NCBI GenBank assembly: GCA_963730005.1
Contig: CAVSPO010000023.1
Coordinates: 248,001-312,000 of the forward strand
DNA: 64,000 nucleotides
DNA from: CAVSPO01 sp963730005
GTDB lineage: Bacteria > Actinomycetota > Actinomycetes > Propionibacteriales > Propionibacteriaceae
Reading direction: 5' to 3'
Shown piece after piece: positions 25,365 to 35,533 of the stretch. Position 1 is the stretch's first letter, and each line of letters starts with the position of its first letter. The position numbers were made by a program, and so were the translations under genes. The notes under the pieces are model-generated. The model saw only the letters and a program-made list of their open reading frames with translations, was not told where the DNA came from and did no database searches.

Positions 25365-26585
25365 TCAGGTTGTCGTGCGGGATGGGTCCGATCCGAGCAG
25401 GATCTCGAGGACGCGGGGCGCGGCGAATCGCCGGTTGTACTCCCCGGTTCCCCAGTGCGCGAGGACCCCGAGCTCAACGAGCGAGTCGATGAGGCGGTTG
25501 GTGCGACCGTATGACAGGTTGAGCGCGGTAGCGGCCTCGCGAACGGTGAAGGACGGTTGCCCGACCGCGAAGTCCACCAGTTGTCGCGCCGATCCGGCCC
25601 GGATTGCCGACTCGGCGACCCGCTGCTTGAGCTCCGCCTGGACCTGCGCGAGCTGTTCCATCCGAAGCCGAGTCTGGTCCGCGGAGGCCTGGAGACCGCG
25701 GGCGAAGAAGCCGACCCAGCCGTCCCAGTCACCCGTGGTTGACACCGCCGTGAGTCGTTCGAAGTACTCGGCCCGCCGGGCCTCGAACCAGGGCGACACC
25801 GACAGGGTTGGCTCCGACAGGACGCCGGAGTGGTGCAGCTGGACGACGATGAGGAGTCGCCCCAGGCGTCCGTTGCCGTCGTGGTAGGGGTGGAGGGCCT
25901 CGAACAGGTAGTGGGCCATGGCTGCGGCCACGACCGGATCGAACTCGTCACGGTGGGCGGCCGACATCCACCCCAGCAGGTCGCCCAGGCGCGCCTCCAG
26001 ATCCGGCCCCGGGGGAGCCGGGACGAACTGGGACGCCTTGATCGGCAGCTCGGTGAGGGCCGCGTCCTCCCGGCGGCCAATGACAACCTGAATGTCGCGG
26101 ACGTGGCCTGTCTGTCGCCCGACGTGCCGGGTGCCTTCCATGAGCCGTTGTTGCAGCTGGCTCAGCATCGACGATGACAGCGGACGCTGCTCCTTCGACC
26201 AACTGAAGGCGGTTTCGGCGACGACCAGGTAGTTCAGAACCTCGCGCAGGGAGGGATCCTTGATGATGTCTTCATCCGCAGCGAGGATCCGGGCCAACGG
26301 CTCGTAGGTCCCCTCCAACGCGGCCGTCGACTGGGCTTCGACCCTCAGCGTCGCCTGCCGGAAAAGCCGCGGATTGGGCAACGAACGCGCGGTGCTGTCG
26401 AGTGCCGCGAGCGCTGCGCGGGCGTCCGCAACCGCACGGTAGGTGGCACCGGACAAGTCCGGCGACAGGTTCGGCAACGGGTCAGGAACAAATGCGGCGT
26501 GCGTCCACTCGCCCCGCACCGGGTCGACTCCCGCGATCGGGACAAGTTGCCCCACCGGGCTATTTGCGAACAGTTCGAGCCTCAC
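25365..26585 (-). CDS. Fic-domain protein with N-terminal inhibitory motif
   Basis: A 406-aa Fic protein, likely an AMP-transferase acting on other proteins. The Fic motif is HPYHDGNGRLGR (about residues 232-243), close to the HPFxxGNGR consensus. An inhibitory helix motif (S/TxxxEG, seen as STAALEGTYEP near 90) marks the class with N-terminal auto-inhibition. The C-terminus has a winged-helix part (FTVREAATALNLSYGRTNRLIDSLVELGVL), as in many Fic regulators. ATG at 26585 is the first in frame. It is divergent from the type I RM locus and could be part of the same defence island. Confidence 0.88.
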   Translation of the reverse strand: MRLELFANSPVGQLVPIAGVDPVRGEWTHAAFVPDPLPNLSPDLSGATYRAVADARAALAALDSTARSLPNPRLFRQATLRVEAQSTAALEGTYEPLARILAADEDIIKDPSLREVLNYLVVAETAFSWSKEQRPLSSSMLSQLQQRLMEGTRHVGRQTGHVRDIQVVIGRREDAALTELPIKASQFVPAPPGPDLEARLGDLLGWMSAAHRDEFDPVVAAAMAHYLFEALHPYHDGNGRLGRLLIVVQLHHSGVLSEPTLSVSPWFEARRAEYFERLTAVSTTGDWDGWVGFFARGLQASADQTRLRMEQLAQVQAELKQRVAESAIRAGSARQLVDFAVGQPSFTVREAATALNLSYGRTNRLIDSLVELGVLAHWGTGEYNRRFAAPRVLEILLGSDPSRTTT

Positions 26586-26784
26586 AATGTCACTCTATGG
26601 GGCTAGGGGGCACATGTCGTCAGAGAACATCTGTGAAGGGAAATTGTCTGCGCAGGATGCGCCCACAACGTGTGAGACCGCGCAGGTTCCAAGTCCAGCC
26701 GATTCTGACCGGGCGCGTCGCAACCGCCGCACTGAGAAGGTCTGACGCTGGCAGAGTGGAGCCAACAGTCGACGAGAGGACAGC

Positions 26785-28748
26785 ATGAGTCAGCAGTTGG
26801 CCAACTTCGTGTGGGGTATCGCGGATCAGATCCGTGGTGTGTACAAGCCCGCGCAGTACGGCCAGGTGATCCTGCCGTTCACGGTGCTGCGGCGCATGGA
26901 GTGCGTGATGAACGGCCACCGGCCCGCGCTGATCGACCTGGCCGCGAAGGTCCCCAACGAGGCGGCCCTGGCTGCGAAGCTGCGCCGCGACTACGGGCTG
27001 CACTTCTGGAACACCTCGTCCTGGACGCTGAAGACCCTGCTCGGTGACCCGGAGAGCCTGGCCGACAACCTGATCGATTACGTGTCGGCGTTCTCGGCCA
27101 ACGTCGCCGACATCTTCGCCGAGTTCGGGTTCGAGAAGACGATCCGCAAGCTCGACGAGAACGACCGGCTCTACCTCGTGGTCGACGCGTTCGCCGACGA
27201 CGAGAAGGTCGACCTGCACCCCAAGGCCCTGTCGAACGCGGGCATGGGGCAGTTGTTCGAACACCTGATCTACAAGTTCTCGACCGCCTCCAACGAGACC
27301 GCCGGCGAGCACTTCACTCCCGCGCGACGCGATCCGGCTGATGGTCGACCTGCTGCTGGCCCCGGATTCCGACGTGCTGTCGGTGCCGGGCACGGTCCGC
27401 ACGATCTACGACCCCACCGCCGGCACGGGCGGCATGCTGTCGGTGGCCGAGGAACGCATCCTCGCGATGAACCCGAAGGCCAAGGTGATGCTGGCCGGCC
27501 AGGAGCTGAACCCCGAGTCGTACGCGATGTGCAAGGCCGACATGATCGGCAAGGGCCAGGACGTCAACGCGATCCGCCGCGGCGACACCCTGCGCAACGA
27601 CCTGCACGAGGGCGTCCAGTTCGACTACTGCCTGTCGAACCCGCCCTACGGCGGCGACTGGAAGGCCGCCGAGGAGACCGTCCGCAAGGAGCACCAGCTC
27701 GGGTTCAAGGGACGCTTCGGCGCCGGCCTGCCGCGGATCAGCGACGGCCAGACCCTGTTCCTGCAGCACCTGATCAGCAAGATGCGTCCCGCCCAGGCCG
27801 GGCGTCGACAACTCCGGCGGACGCGCGGCGATCGTCTTGAACGGCTCGCCCCTGTTCACCGGCGGCGCCGGCTCGGGGGAGTCGGAGATCCGCCGCTGGC
27901 TGATCGAGTCCGACCTGGTCGACTGCATCGTCGCCCTGCCGACCAACATGTTCTACAACACCGGCATCGCCACCTACGTGTGGCTGCTGGACAACGCCAA
28001 ACCCGCCGGACGCCGCGGCCGCATCCAGCTCATCGACGCCTCCGGGTTCGGCACCAAGATGCGCAAGAACCTGGGCTCGAAGAACAAGGAGCTGCGCAGC
28101 ATCGACCGCAGGAAGATCGCCCAGCTCTACGACGCCTTCGAGGACGGCGAGTTGTCGAAGATCCTCGAACCCGCCGACTTCGGCTACTGGGAGATCACCG
28201 TCGAACAGCCGCTGCGGTTGCGGTTCGAGGTGGACGCAGACAACACGGACGCCGTCCTCGCCACCCGCGTGGTGGCCAAGCTGGGCGAAGCGGACCGTGC
28301 GGCGATCCGCACCGCCCTGGGCGCCTTGGTGGGGCAGGTGTTCCCGGCGCGCACCGACTTCCTGAAGGCGCTGTACCCGGCGATGAGCGCCGCCCGGGCA
28401 CCCCAGTCTGCGCCCATCCTGAAGGCGATCTGGACAACCATCGGCGTCCACGACGACACCGCCGAGGTGTGCCGGGACGCCAAGGGCAAGCCCGAACCCG
28501 ACCCCGCCCTGCGCGACACCGAACTCGTGCCGTTCAGCGACACCATCGAGGACTACTTCGAGCGCGAGGTCAAACCCCACATCCCGGACGCCTGGATCGA
28601 CCACACCAAGACCAGGATCGGCTACGAGATCCCGTTCACCCGGCTGTTCTACAAGTACGTGCCGCCACGCTCGCTGGACGAGATCGACGCCGACCTCAAC
28701 CGGGTCACCGCTGAAATCCTCGAGCTATTGCGGGCGGTCGAGTCGTGA
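26785..28748 (+). pseudogene. hsdM: Type I RM methyltransferase subunit HsdM, two apparent frameshifts
   Basis: Adenine methyltransferase subunit of a type I system. The N-terminal HsdM domain (SQQLANFVWGIADQIRGVYK), SAM motif DPTAGTGGML and catalytic NPPYGGDW are all present, but in three frames. One extra C in the CCC at 27319-27321 and one extra G in the GGG at 27800-27802 separate them. Removing these two bases restores one continuous reading frame of about 653 codons from ATG 26785 to TGA 28748. Both are homopolymer expansions in otherwise conserved sequence, so a base-calling error is at least as likely as real loss. The stop overlaps the hsdS start. Confidence 0.85.
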
Positions 28749-30005
28749 CGATCCGACTTCTGACGGACGCGCCGCAGGGCTGGTCGGATGTCCCTTTGAA
28801 GCGATTGGTCATGTTCACTGCCGGGGCCACGCCGGAGTCCGACAACCCGGAGTTCTGGACACTCGCCGATTTTGAAGCCACTCCCTGGGTAGCCATCGGG
28901 GACATGAGTCAGCGGGATGTCGTCACTGACACGGCCAAGTCACTTACGCGCGCTGGACTCGCGAGTAAGCGGCTGGTGGCAGGTCCACCGGGGACCCTCC
29001 TGTTCGCAATGTACGCGAGTGTCGGCGAGACGGCCTTCCTGACGACAGCGGCGACATGGAATCAGGCGATCCTTGGGCTGACCGCCCGTCCAGGGGTCGA
29101 ACTGCGTTTCGTCCGTTATGCCTTGATGTCTCTGCGTCCCTATCTCGGCAGTGAGTTCCGCAGCAACACCCAGAACAACCTGAACGCCCAGCAGGTTGGA
29201 GACCTCGTCCTCCCGACACCACCGGTCGCCGAGCAGCGGGCGATCGCGGACTTCTTGGATCGGGAGACCTCGAAGATCGACGCGCTCATCGAGAAGCAGA
29301 ACGAGATGATCGTCCTCCTTCTCGAGCGTCGTTCCGGTGCGCTGGCTGAGCTGCTTGATGTCGATGCGGTGGCATCTGCGGGTCCAAGGTTCAAGCATCA
29401 CATCGCCTCGGTACGACAAGGCTGGAGCCCCCAATGCAACGACTGGCCAGCCGAGAATGATAGTTGGGCAGTGCTGCGGGCAGGATGCATCAACGGAGGA
29501 TGGTTCCGCCCTTGGGATAATAAGGAACTCCCGGATGACTTGGAACCACGCAGGGACACTGTCGTAAGGGTCGGCGATCTGGTCGTAAGCCGAGCGAACA
29601 CACGGGAGCTGGTCGGTGGTGCCGCAGTGGTTCACAAGCCCCACCCGCGCCTCATGCTCAGCGACAAGCTCTACGCCTTCGCCCTGCGCAACTCGGCCAA
29701 TCCCGACTTCGTGGCACTCGTGCTCCGGACGCGACGGTACCGCGATTTGATTGAGCTAGAAGCAACCGGGGCCAGTCCCTCCATGCAGAACATCACGCAG
29801 GAAGTGCTTCGGAGCCTGCCGATGTCTCTCCCTGATCGCCAGGCTCAAGATCAGTTGGTCGGTGAAGCGACTTCCCGGATGCAGAAGACAGACGCGCTGA
29901 TCGCGAAGGCGGAGGAGTTCGTCGCGCTTGGCTAGAGAGCGACGAGCGGCGTTGATCACGGCGGCGGTGACCGGTCAGATCGACGTCATGGAGGAGGCGA
30001 GCTGA
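28745..30005 (+). pseudogene. hsdS: Type I RM specificity subunit HsdS, one apparent late frameshift
   Basis: DNA-recognition subunit with two target-recognition domains (about residues 10-190 and 225-385), each followed by a helical spacer (VAEQRAIADFLDRETSKIDALIEKQNEMIVLLLERR; then DRQAQDQLVGEATSRMQKTDALIAKAEEFV). As read, the frame stops at 29935 after 396 aa. Removing one G from GG at 29930-29931 continues it as LARERRAALITAAVTGQIDV to a TGA at 30003-30005, just before hsdR, giving the normal length. The second recognition domain looks less GC-rich than its neighbours, as expected for a swapped domain. GTG start at 28745 overlaps hsdM (GTGA). Confidence 0.85.
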
Positions 30006-30006
30006 G

Positions 30007-33000
30007 ATGGCGCAGCACAACGAGGTCGAGTTCGAGCGTGAGCTGTGCGAGCACCTGGCCGCCCACGGGTGGCTCTACTCGCCGAACGATGACGGTTATG
30101 ACCGGCAGCGGGCGTTGTTCCCCGAGGATGTGTTCGCCTGGCTGGAGGAGACCCAGCCGGAGGAGCTGGCCAAGCGCCTGAAGCCGGGGCTGTCAGCGTC
30201 CGCGCATGAGAAGGCGAAGAACAACATCCTGGACCGGCTGGCGAAGGTTCTGGATACCGGTCAGCCGGGCGGCGGCACGTTGCACGTGCTGCGAACGGGG
30301 TTCAAGGACACGCCGGCGTCGTTCTCGATGATGCAGTCGCGCCCGGACCTGGCCGGCAACGCAACGACCGCAGCGAGATATGCCGCGAACCGGGTTCGGG
30401 TGATGCGGCAGGTGCATTACTCGACGAAGAACAACAACTCGCTCGATCTGGTGCTGTTCGTGAACGGCATCCCGGTCGCTACCGCGGAGTTGAAGACCGA
30501 TTTCACTCAGTCGGTGAACGACGCGAAGGCGCAGTACCGCAACGACCGCAAGCCGGCGGGCGAGCCGCTACTCGGCTTCGGGACGCGCGCGTTGGTGCAT
30601 TTCGCGGTGTCCAACGACGAGGTGTGGATGACCACGAAGCTCGCCGGCGCCGACACCCGGTTCCTGCCGTTCAACCGCGGCAACGCCGGTCACGCAGGCA
30701 ACGCCCCCGACCCGTCCGGGCTCACCTCGCCGACGGCCTACCTGTGGCAGGAGGTGTGGGAGCGGGACCGCTGGCTGGAGATCTTGTCCAAGTTCATGCA
30801 CTACGAGACCGTCACCAGCACCGACGCGGCGACGGGCAAGAAGTCGAAGAGCCAGGTGCTGATCTTCCCGCGTTACCACCAACTCGACGCGGTCACGAAG
30901 CTGCTGGCGGATGTGCGGGCGTCCGGGCCGGGGCAGCGGTATCTGATCCAGCACTCCGCCGGGCTCGGGCAAGACCCGCACGATCGCGTGGAGCGCGCAC
31001 CGACTCGCCACCCTGCACGACCAGGCGAACAAGAAGGTGTTCGATTCGGTGATCGTGGTGACTGACCGCAACGTGCTGGACGCCCAGCTGCAGGAGGCGG
31101 TGAAGCAGATCGAGGCCAAGGACGGGTTCGTCGCCACGATCAACAACCGGGAGGCGGCGAAGAAGTCGTTCTCGTCGAAGTCGGGTTACCTGACCGACAC
31201 GCTGGCGTCGGGGAAGCCGATCATCGTGGTGACGATCCAGACGTTCCCGTTCGTGCTGGACGCGATCCAGGACGAACAAGGCGCTGAAGGGTCGCAGTTT
31301 CGCCGTCATCGCCGATGAGGCGCACTCCAGCCAGACCGGCACGGCGGCAGCCAAGCTGAAGAAGGTGCTGTCCGCCACGGAGGCGGCCGAGCTGGAGGAC
31401 GGGGGAGAGGTCGACGTCGAGGCGATCCTGGCGGCGGAGGCGAAGGCGAAGGCCGACACGCACAACATCTCGTTCTTCGCGTTCACCGCCACCCCGAAGG
31501 CCAAGACGATGGAGCTGTTCGGCACGCCGGACGACGAGGGGCTGCCGCGGCCGTTCCACACGTACACGATGCAGCAGGCGATCGAGGAGCAGTTCATCCT
31601 GGACGTGCTGGCGAACTACACCACCTACGCCACGGCGTTCCAGCTGGCCACCAAGGTTGCTGCACGGTGAGATGGAGCCGGTCAAGAAGCTGGACGACTC
31701 CGGCGAGCTGGTGGACGAGTCGGCGGCCACGAAGGGCCTGATGCGGTGGGTGAAGCTGCACCCGACGAACATCGCCCAGAAGGTGCAGATCATCGTCGAG
31801 CACTTCGAGGCCAACGTGAAGCACCTGCTCGGCGGCACCGCCAAGGCCATGGTGGTCACCGACTCCCGCAAGGCGGCGGTGCGGTACAAGCACGCCATCG
31901 ACGCCTACATCGCCCAAGCACCAACTGCCGGAGGTGACCTCGCTGGTGGCGTTCTCGGGGGAGGTCGAGTTCGACCGACGCGGACGCCTACCCGGGCGAC
32001 CAGGTCAAGCCGGGGGACAAGTTCACCGAGGCGACGCTGAACCCGGGTGCGGGGGACCTGCGCAAGGCGTTCGACACCCCTGAGTACCGGGTGATGATCG
32101 TGGCCAACAAGTTCCAGACCGGATTCGATCAGCCGAAGCTGTGCGCCATGTATGTGGACAAGCAGTTGGCCGGGGTGGCGGCGGTGCAGACGCTGTCCAG
32201 GCTGAACCGGTTCGTGCCGGGCAAAACGACGATGGTGCTCGACTTCGTGAACGACGCCGAGGAGATCCTGGCCGCGTTCAAGCCGTACTTCGAGGAGGCG
32301 TCCCTGGTCGCCACCACCGACCCGAACCTGATCCACGACATCGGCACCAAGCTCGACACCTCGGGGATTTACACCTTTGACGACGTGGACGCCGTCGCCA
32401 CGGCCTTGGTGCGGAAGAAGGGGAACAACGCTCTGAACGGGGCCATGCAGCCGGTGAAGCAGCGGTACATCGCCGCCTACAACGCGGCGAAGGCGGCCGG
32501 GGACCAGCAGCGGGTCGACGAACTGGACATCGTTCCGCAAGGACGTCGGCACCTACGTGCGTCTGTACGACTTCCTCAGCCAGATCGTCGACTTCGGCGA
32601 CACCGACGTGGAGAAGCACGCGATCTTCTTCCGTCGTCTCGCCCAGGTGATCAGGGCCGGTGGAGTGTCGTCCGAGGTGGATCTCTCCGACGTGCATCTG
32701 GTGCACATCAAGCAGAAGCACACCGGCGGCCAGGACCCGATCCTGTCGGACGGTAAACCGGTCGCCGTCTCTACCGACCGCCGTGACCGCTGCCGGCTCA
32801 CGCAAGTCGCACGACCCACGGCTGACGCTGCTGGACGAGATCGTCGCCGAGCTGAACGCCCGGTTCGCGGGCGAGGAGTTCCGCGAGGATCAGGAGCGTT
32901 CTTGGGTCGAGGCACTCGTGGCGGCGATGAAGGCCGACCCAGAACTGCGGGAGCAGGCGGAGGTGAACAGCGAAGCCCAGTTCCTGTCGTCGCCGTCCCT

Positions 33001-33148
33001 GAGGGACGCCGTCACTCTCGCTGTTGTCGACACCAACGACGCGCACTCGCGGATGGTCGATCTCTTCCACGCCAAGAACGACGTCGAGGTCTCAGTCGTC
33101 CACTTGCTCGGCAAGCTGCTCTACCTCGACGTGCACCAGGCCGCGTGA
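30007..33148 (+). pseudogene. hsdR: Type I RM restriction/translocase subunit HsdR, seven apparent frameshifts
   Basis: The nuclease-translocase subunit spans about 1045 codons once seven single extra bases are removed: near 30961-30963, 31275-31276, 31657-31658, 31913-31915, 31970-31971, 32533-32534 and 32755-32757. Each extends a short homopolymer. Domains appear in order: nuclease-like N-terminus (SLDLVLFVNGIPVATAELKTD), Walker A region (QHSAG then GKTRTIAW after correction), DEAH (IADEAHSSQ), FTATPK, and helicase motif VI region (TLSRLNRF). Stop and neighbours are normal. With every error in the same direction and the protein otherwise conserved, the gene may be intact in the cell. Its 3' end overlaps the convergent TetR gene by 57 bases. 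Confidence 0.8.
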
Positions 33149-33805
33149 CCCCGGCCCGGTGGGTCGGAGCCGATCCTTGATGAACTGCGCCAACCGCCTA
33201 CGCGCGTCTTCCACTGAGATGGGTGACCTGCCTGAGTAGCACTGCACGGCCAGCCCGTCGACCAGTGCCGCAAAGTCGAAAGCGAATGCCTCAACGTCAT
33301 CGCCGGCGAACTCGCCGGCGTCCACCCCTCGTTGGGCAATGTCCGTCAAAGCCGCGCGCCACTCGGAGTAGTGGGTGTGCATCCATTCCCCGTAGGTGTC
33401 ATCCCGCGCCGCGGCGCCCCAGAAGTCGAACCAGATCAGCCAGTGACGCCTCGTGCTCGCGTCGTCCGAGAACATGCCGCGCATCAAGGCGAGCAACTCC
33501 GCTTGACTACTGCCCGCGTCCCGAGAGACCTCCCTCAGCGGAAGGTAGAAATCCAGCGTCTCCGCCTTGACGACCTCCCAGAGCACCTCATCCAAGCTCT
33601 GGAAATGGTAGGTGATCGTCCCGGGCGAAACCCCGCAGGCCTGGGAGATGTCACGAATCTGGACGCTGAAGAGCCCTTTGTCCGCGATCAGGTCACGCGC
33701 GGACTCGATGACGAGACGGCGGCGTACCTCGGTTGGGTGCCGGGTCCGCTCCTGCTCCGACTTCGCGCGATGCCGCCGCTCGCCCCCCGCGGAACTCTCG
33801 GTCAT
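33092..33805 (-). CDS. TetR-family transcriptional regulator
   Basis: A 237-aa TetR regulator. The N-terminal helix-turn-helix domain is at about residues 28-75 (RRRLVIESARDLIADKGLFSVQIRDISQACGVSPGTITYHFQSLDEVL). A ligand-binding C-terminus follows, with FDFWGAAARDDTYGEWMHTHYSEWRAALTDIA and DFAALVDGLAVQCYSGR, close to the BetI-like C-terminal domain. ATG at 33805 has GAGGGG five bases ahead. The gene is divergent from the DMT transporter gene across a 311-base gap, so it may control that transporter and itself. The last 19 codons overlap the 3' end of hsdR. Confidence 0.9.
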   Translation of the reverse strand: MTESSAGGERRHRAKSEQERTRHPTEVRRRLVIESARDLIADKGLFSVQIRDISQACGVSPGTITYHFQSLDEVLWEVVKAETLDFYLPLREVSRDAGSSQAELLALMRGMFSDDASTRRHWLIWFDFWGAAARDDTYGEWMHTHYSEWRAALTDIAQRGVDAGEFAGDDVEAFAFDFAALVDGLAVQCYSGRSPISVEDARRRLAQFIKDRLRPTGPGSRGLVHVEVEQLAEQVDD

Positions 33806-34057
33806 GTCTGCCCCTCACTGGCTTCTCATACAGAGCTTCAATCCAATTCGCTTCTCGAACGTCTTCTCAAACTACCGGGCGCCGTCCATGATCCCGCCCC
33901 CCGGTCGACCAGGATGAACACCGTGGCCGTTGCGGTTACGCTCGACCCGGCCCGCTGGTGACGCTCCATTCGCCTGGCTGCGACCCGCTGCGACCAACCG
34001 CACTTCGACAGCAAGCCGTCGACGCACCACCTATTATGCATCTGTACGATTCTGTTA

Positions 34058-34086
34058 TTGACTACAGCAACACAGTTGTCTACTGT
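34058..34086 (+). promoter_or_regulatory. Promoter in the TetR/DMT divergent region
   Basis: TTGACT (34058-34063) and TACTGT (34081-34086) are 17 bases apart and point at the transporter gene. Short inverted pairs CTGT-N8-ACAG and CAAC-N3-GTTG fall inside it, a plausible operator for the divergent TetR protein. The rest of the 33806-34116 gap shows nothing else I can name. Confidence 0.55.
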
Positions 34087-34116
34087 CTTCGAGTGGTCAT
34101 ATTTCGAGTCCCCTCC

Positions 34117-35310
34117 ATGCGCGTCCTGCGTCGCCTCAAGCAACCGGGCATCCTGTTCGTCCTCACCTCAGCCCCGACGTACGTGGCGACGAGCGAGATG
34201 CTCCGGGAAGTCGAACCGATGGACTTGACTCCGTTGCGCTTCTTCAGCGCCACGCTCATCCTGGGGCTCTTGATGATCGTCCGGCGGGGTCGTCCCCGCC
34301 CAAGGCTGAGCACTGGCGACCGGTGGAGAGTTTTCGCCATCTCACTGCTCGGCTACGCCCTGTACGGCACCCTGATCAACATCGGCCAAACGACCATGGC
34401 CGCGGGCACGACCAGCCTCCTTCTGAACATGTCTCCGGTCTTCGCCTTCATCCTGGGAACCACAGTCCTGCGGGAGCGGCCCACCCGTAAGGGCGTTCTC
34501 GGGATTTCCGTCGCAGTGTTGGGCACCGCCGTCGTCACGTTCGGCAATCCGGGCGGCCTTTCCTTCGATTGGAACGCGCTCGTGATCGTAGCCGCGTCGC
34601 TGGTGCTGGCCGTCTTCCTGGTGCTTCAGCAGCCCATGTTCGCCCGCGTCGACCCGGTCGAGCTCGTGTTCTGGGGCTGTCTCACGGGCGCGATCCTCAC
34701 TCTGCCTATTGCTCCGCTTCATCTCGCACCCGCCTCATGGCCGGCCCGCACCTGGATCGCGCTGCTTTTTCTTGTGACCTGCGGCACGGCGCTGGGCTAC
34801 GCCTTCTGGAACCTGTCGCTCGCCGCCTCCAGCGTTTCCGCCGGAGGCGCGCTCCTCTTTGCCGTCCCCGTCTTGTCTGTGGCCCTAGGCTTGTTGCTCC
34901 TGCATCAGGTCCCCACCCTCGGCGCCGTCGTGGGCGGCGTCATTTCTCTCGCGGGGGTCCTGCTGCTCGACAGCCCCAAACCCGGCGATCCGCCGGATCC
35001 CGTGGACCCCGAGGGGGCAGTCGACGCGGTGATCACCCAAGACGGCACCCTTGGCGATACACGGCACCGCAGAGTTCGACCCCTCGACGAAGCTGCCCGC
35101 CACCTACAAGTCACCAGCATGTCCGGGTTCGTGTTCTGGGCACTGGAGGGACAGCGAGGAACGTGTCCCGCTGCCGAACCTGGTTTCGGGAGATCGGCAG
35201 CTCCAGTGCTGGCCGGGATGCTCGCCGGAGCGGACAGCATCGACGACCTGGACGTGCTGCGCCACGGCGCCATGGGCAAACTCTTCGGTGGGGTGCGGGC
35301 ACCCTCATAG
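34117..35310 (+). CDS. DMT/EamA transporter with an aberrant C-terminal extension
   Basis: A drug/metabolite-family exporter. Ten predicted helices in two EamA halves occupy residues about 1-290 (RFFSATLILGLLMIV; GTTSLLLNMSPVFAFILGTTVLRERPT; SVSAGGALLFAVPVLSVALGLLLL; GGVISLAGVLLLD). The family normally ends there. The frame continues for about 105 aa through unrelated sequence and into a transposase scrap (35194-35307), so the tail is probably the result of an insertion and later deletion. ATG at 34117 is chosen because it sits 24 bases after the predicted transcription start and begins the first helix region. Regulation by the divergent TetR is likely. Confidence 0.78.
   Translation: MRVLRRLKQPGILFVLTSAPTYVATSEMLREVEPMDLTPLRFFSATLILGLLMIVRRGRPRPRLSTGDRWRVFAISLLGYALYGTLINIGQTTMAAGTTSLLLNMSPVFAFILGTTVLRERPTRKGVLGISVAVLGTAVVTFGNPGGLSFDWNALVIVAASLVLAVFLVLQQPMFARVDPVELVFWGCLTGAILTLPIAPLHLAPASWPARTWIALLFLVTCGTALGYAFWNLSLAASSVSAGGALLFAVPVLSVALGLLLLHQVPTLGAVVGGVISLAGVLLLDSPKPGDPPDPVDPEGAVDAVITQDGTLGDTRHRRVRPLDEAARHLQVTSMSGFVFWALEGQRGTCPAAEPGFGRSAAPVLAGMLAGADSIDDLDVLRHGAMGKLFGGVRAPS
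35194..35307 (+). mobile_element. Remnant of an IS1380-family transposase
   Basis: About 38 codons in the reading frame of the transporter tail read GMLAGADSIDDLDVLRHGAM then LFGGVRAPS, the conserved N-terminal block of IS1380-type transposases. The match stops abruptly at TAG where the family continues with 'TLG'. No terminal repeats or other transposase parts are nearby. Confidence 0.7.
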
Positions 35311-35533
35311 TCCGCGTCGTGCAGAGCCAGGCTGCTCGATCCGACAGCACGAACTTCTGCAAATGCCGCACTGGGCGCGGACGTCCACTCGCATGAGAGC
35401 GCGGATGTCGTGCCAACGACCGGATCGTGTCTGGAGTGAAACCCCGGGCGTATCTGCTTGCCATAGTGTTCGAAGTGGAAGACCGCCGGGGCACTGAGGT
35501 GCTCTCCGCCGGTTCGTGTCGAGGGGGGTCGGC

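Noticed and set aside
26785..33148. Programmed ribosomal frameshifting in the hsd genes
   Set aside because: There are ten sites with no shared slippery sequence or stimulatory structure, far too many for programmed shifts.
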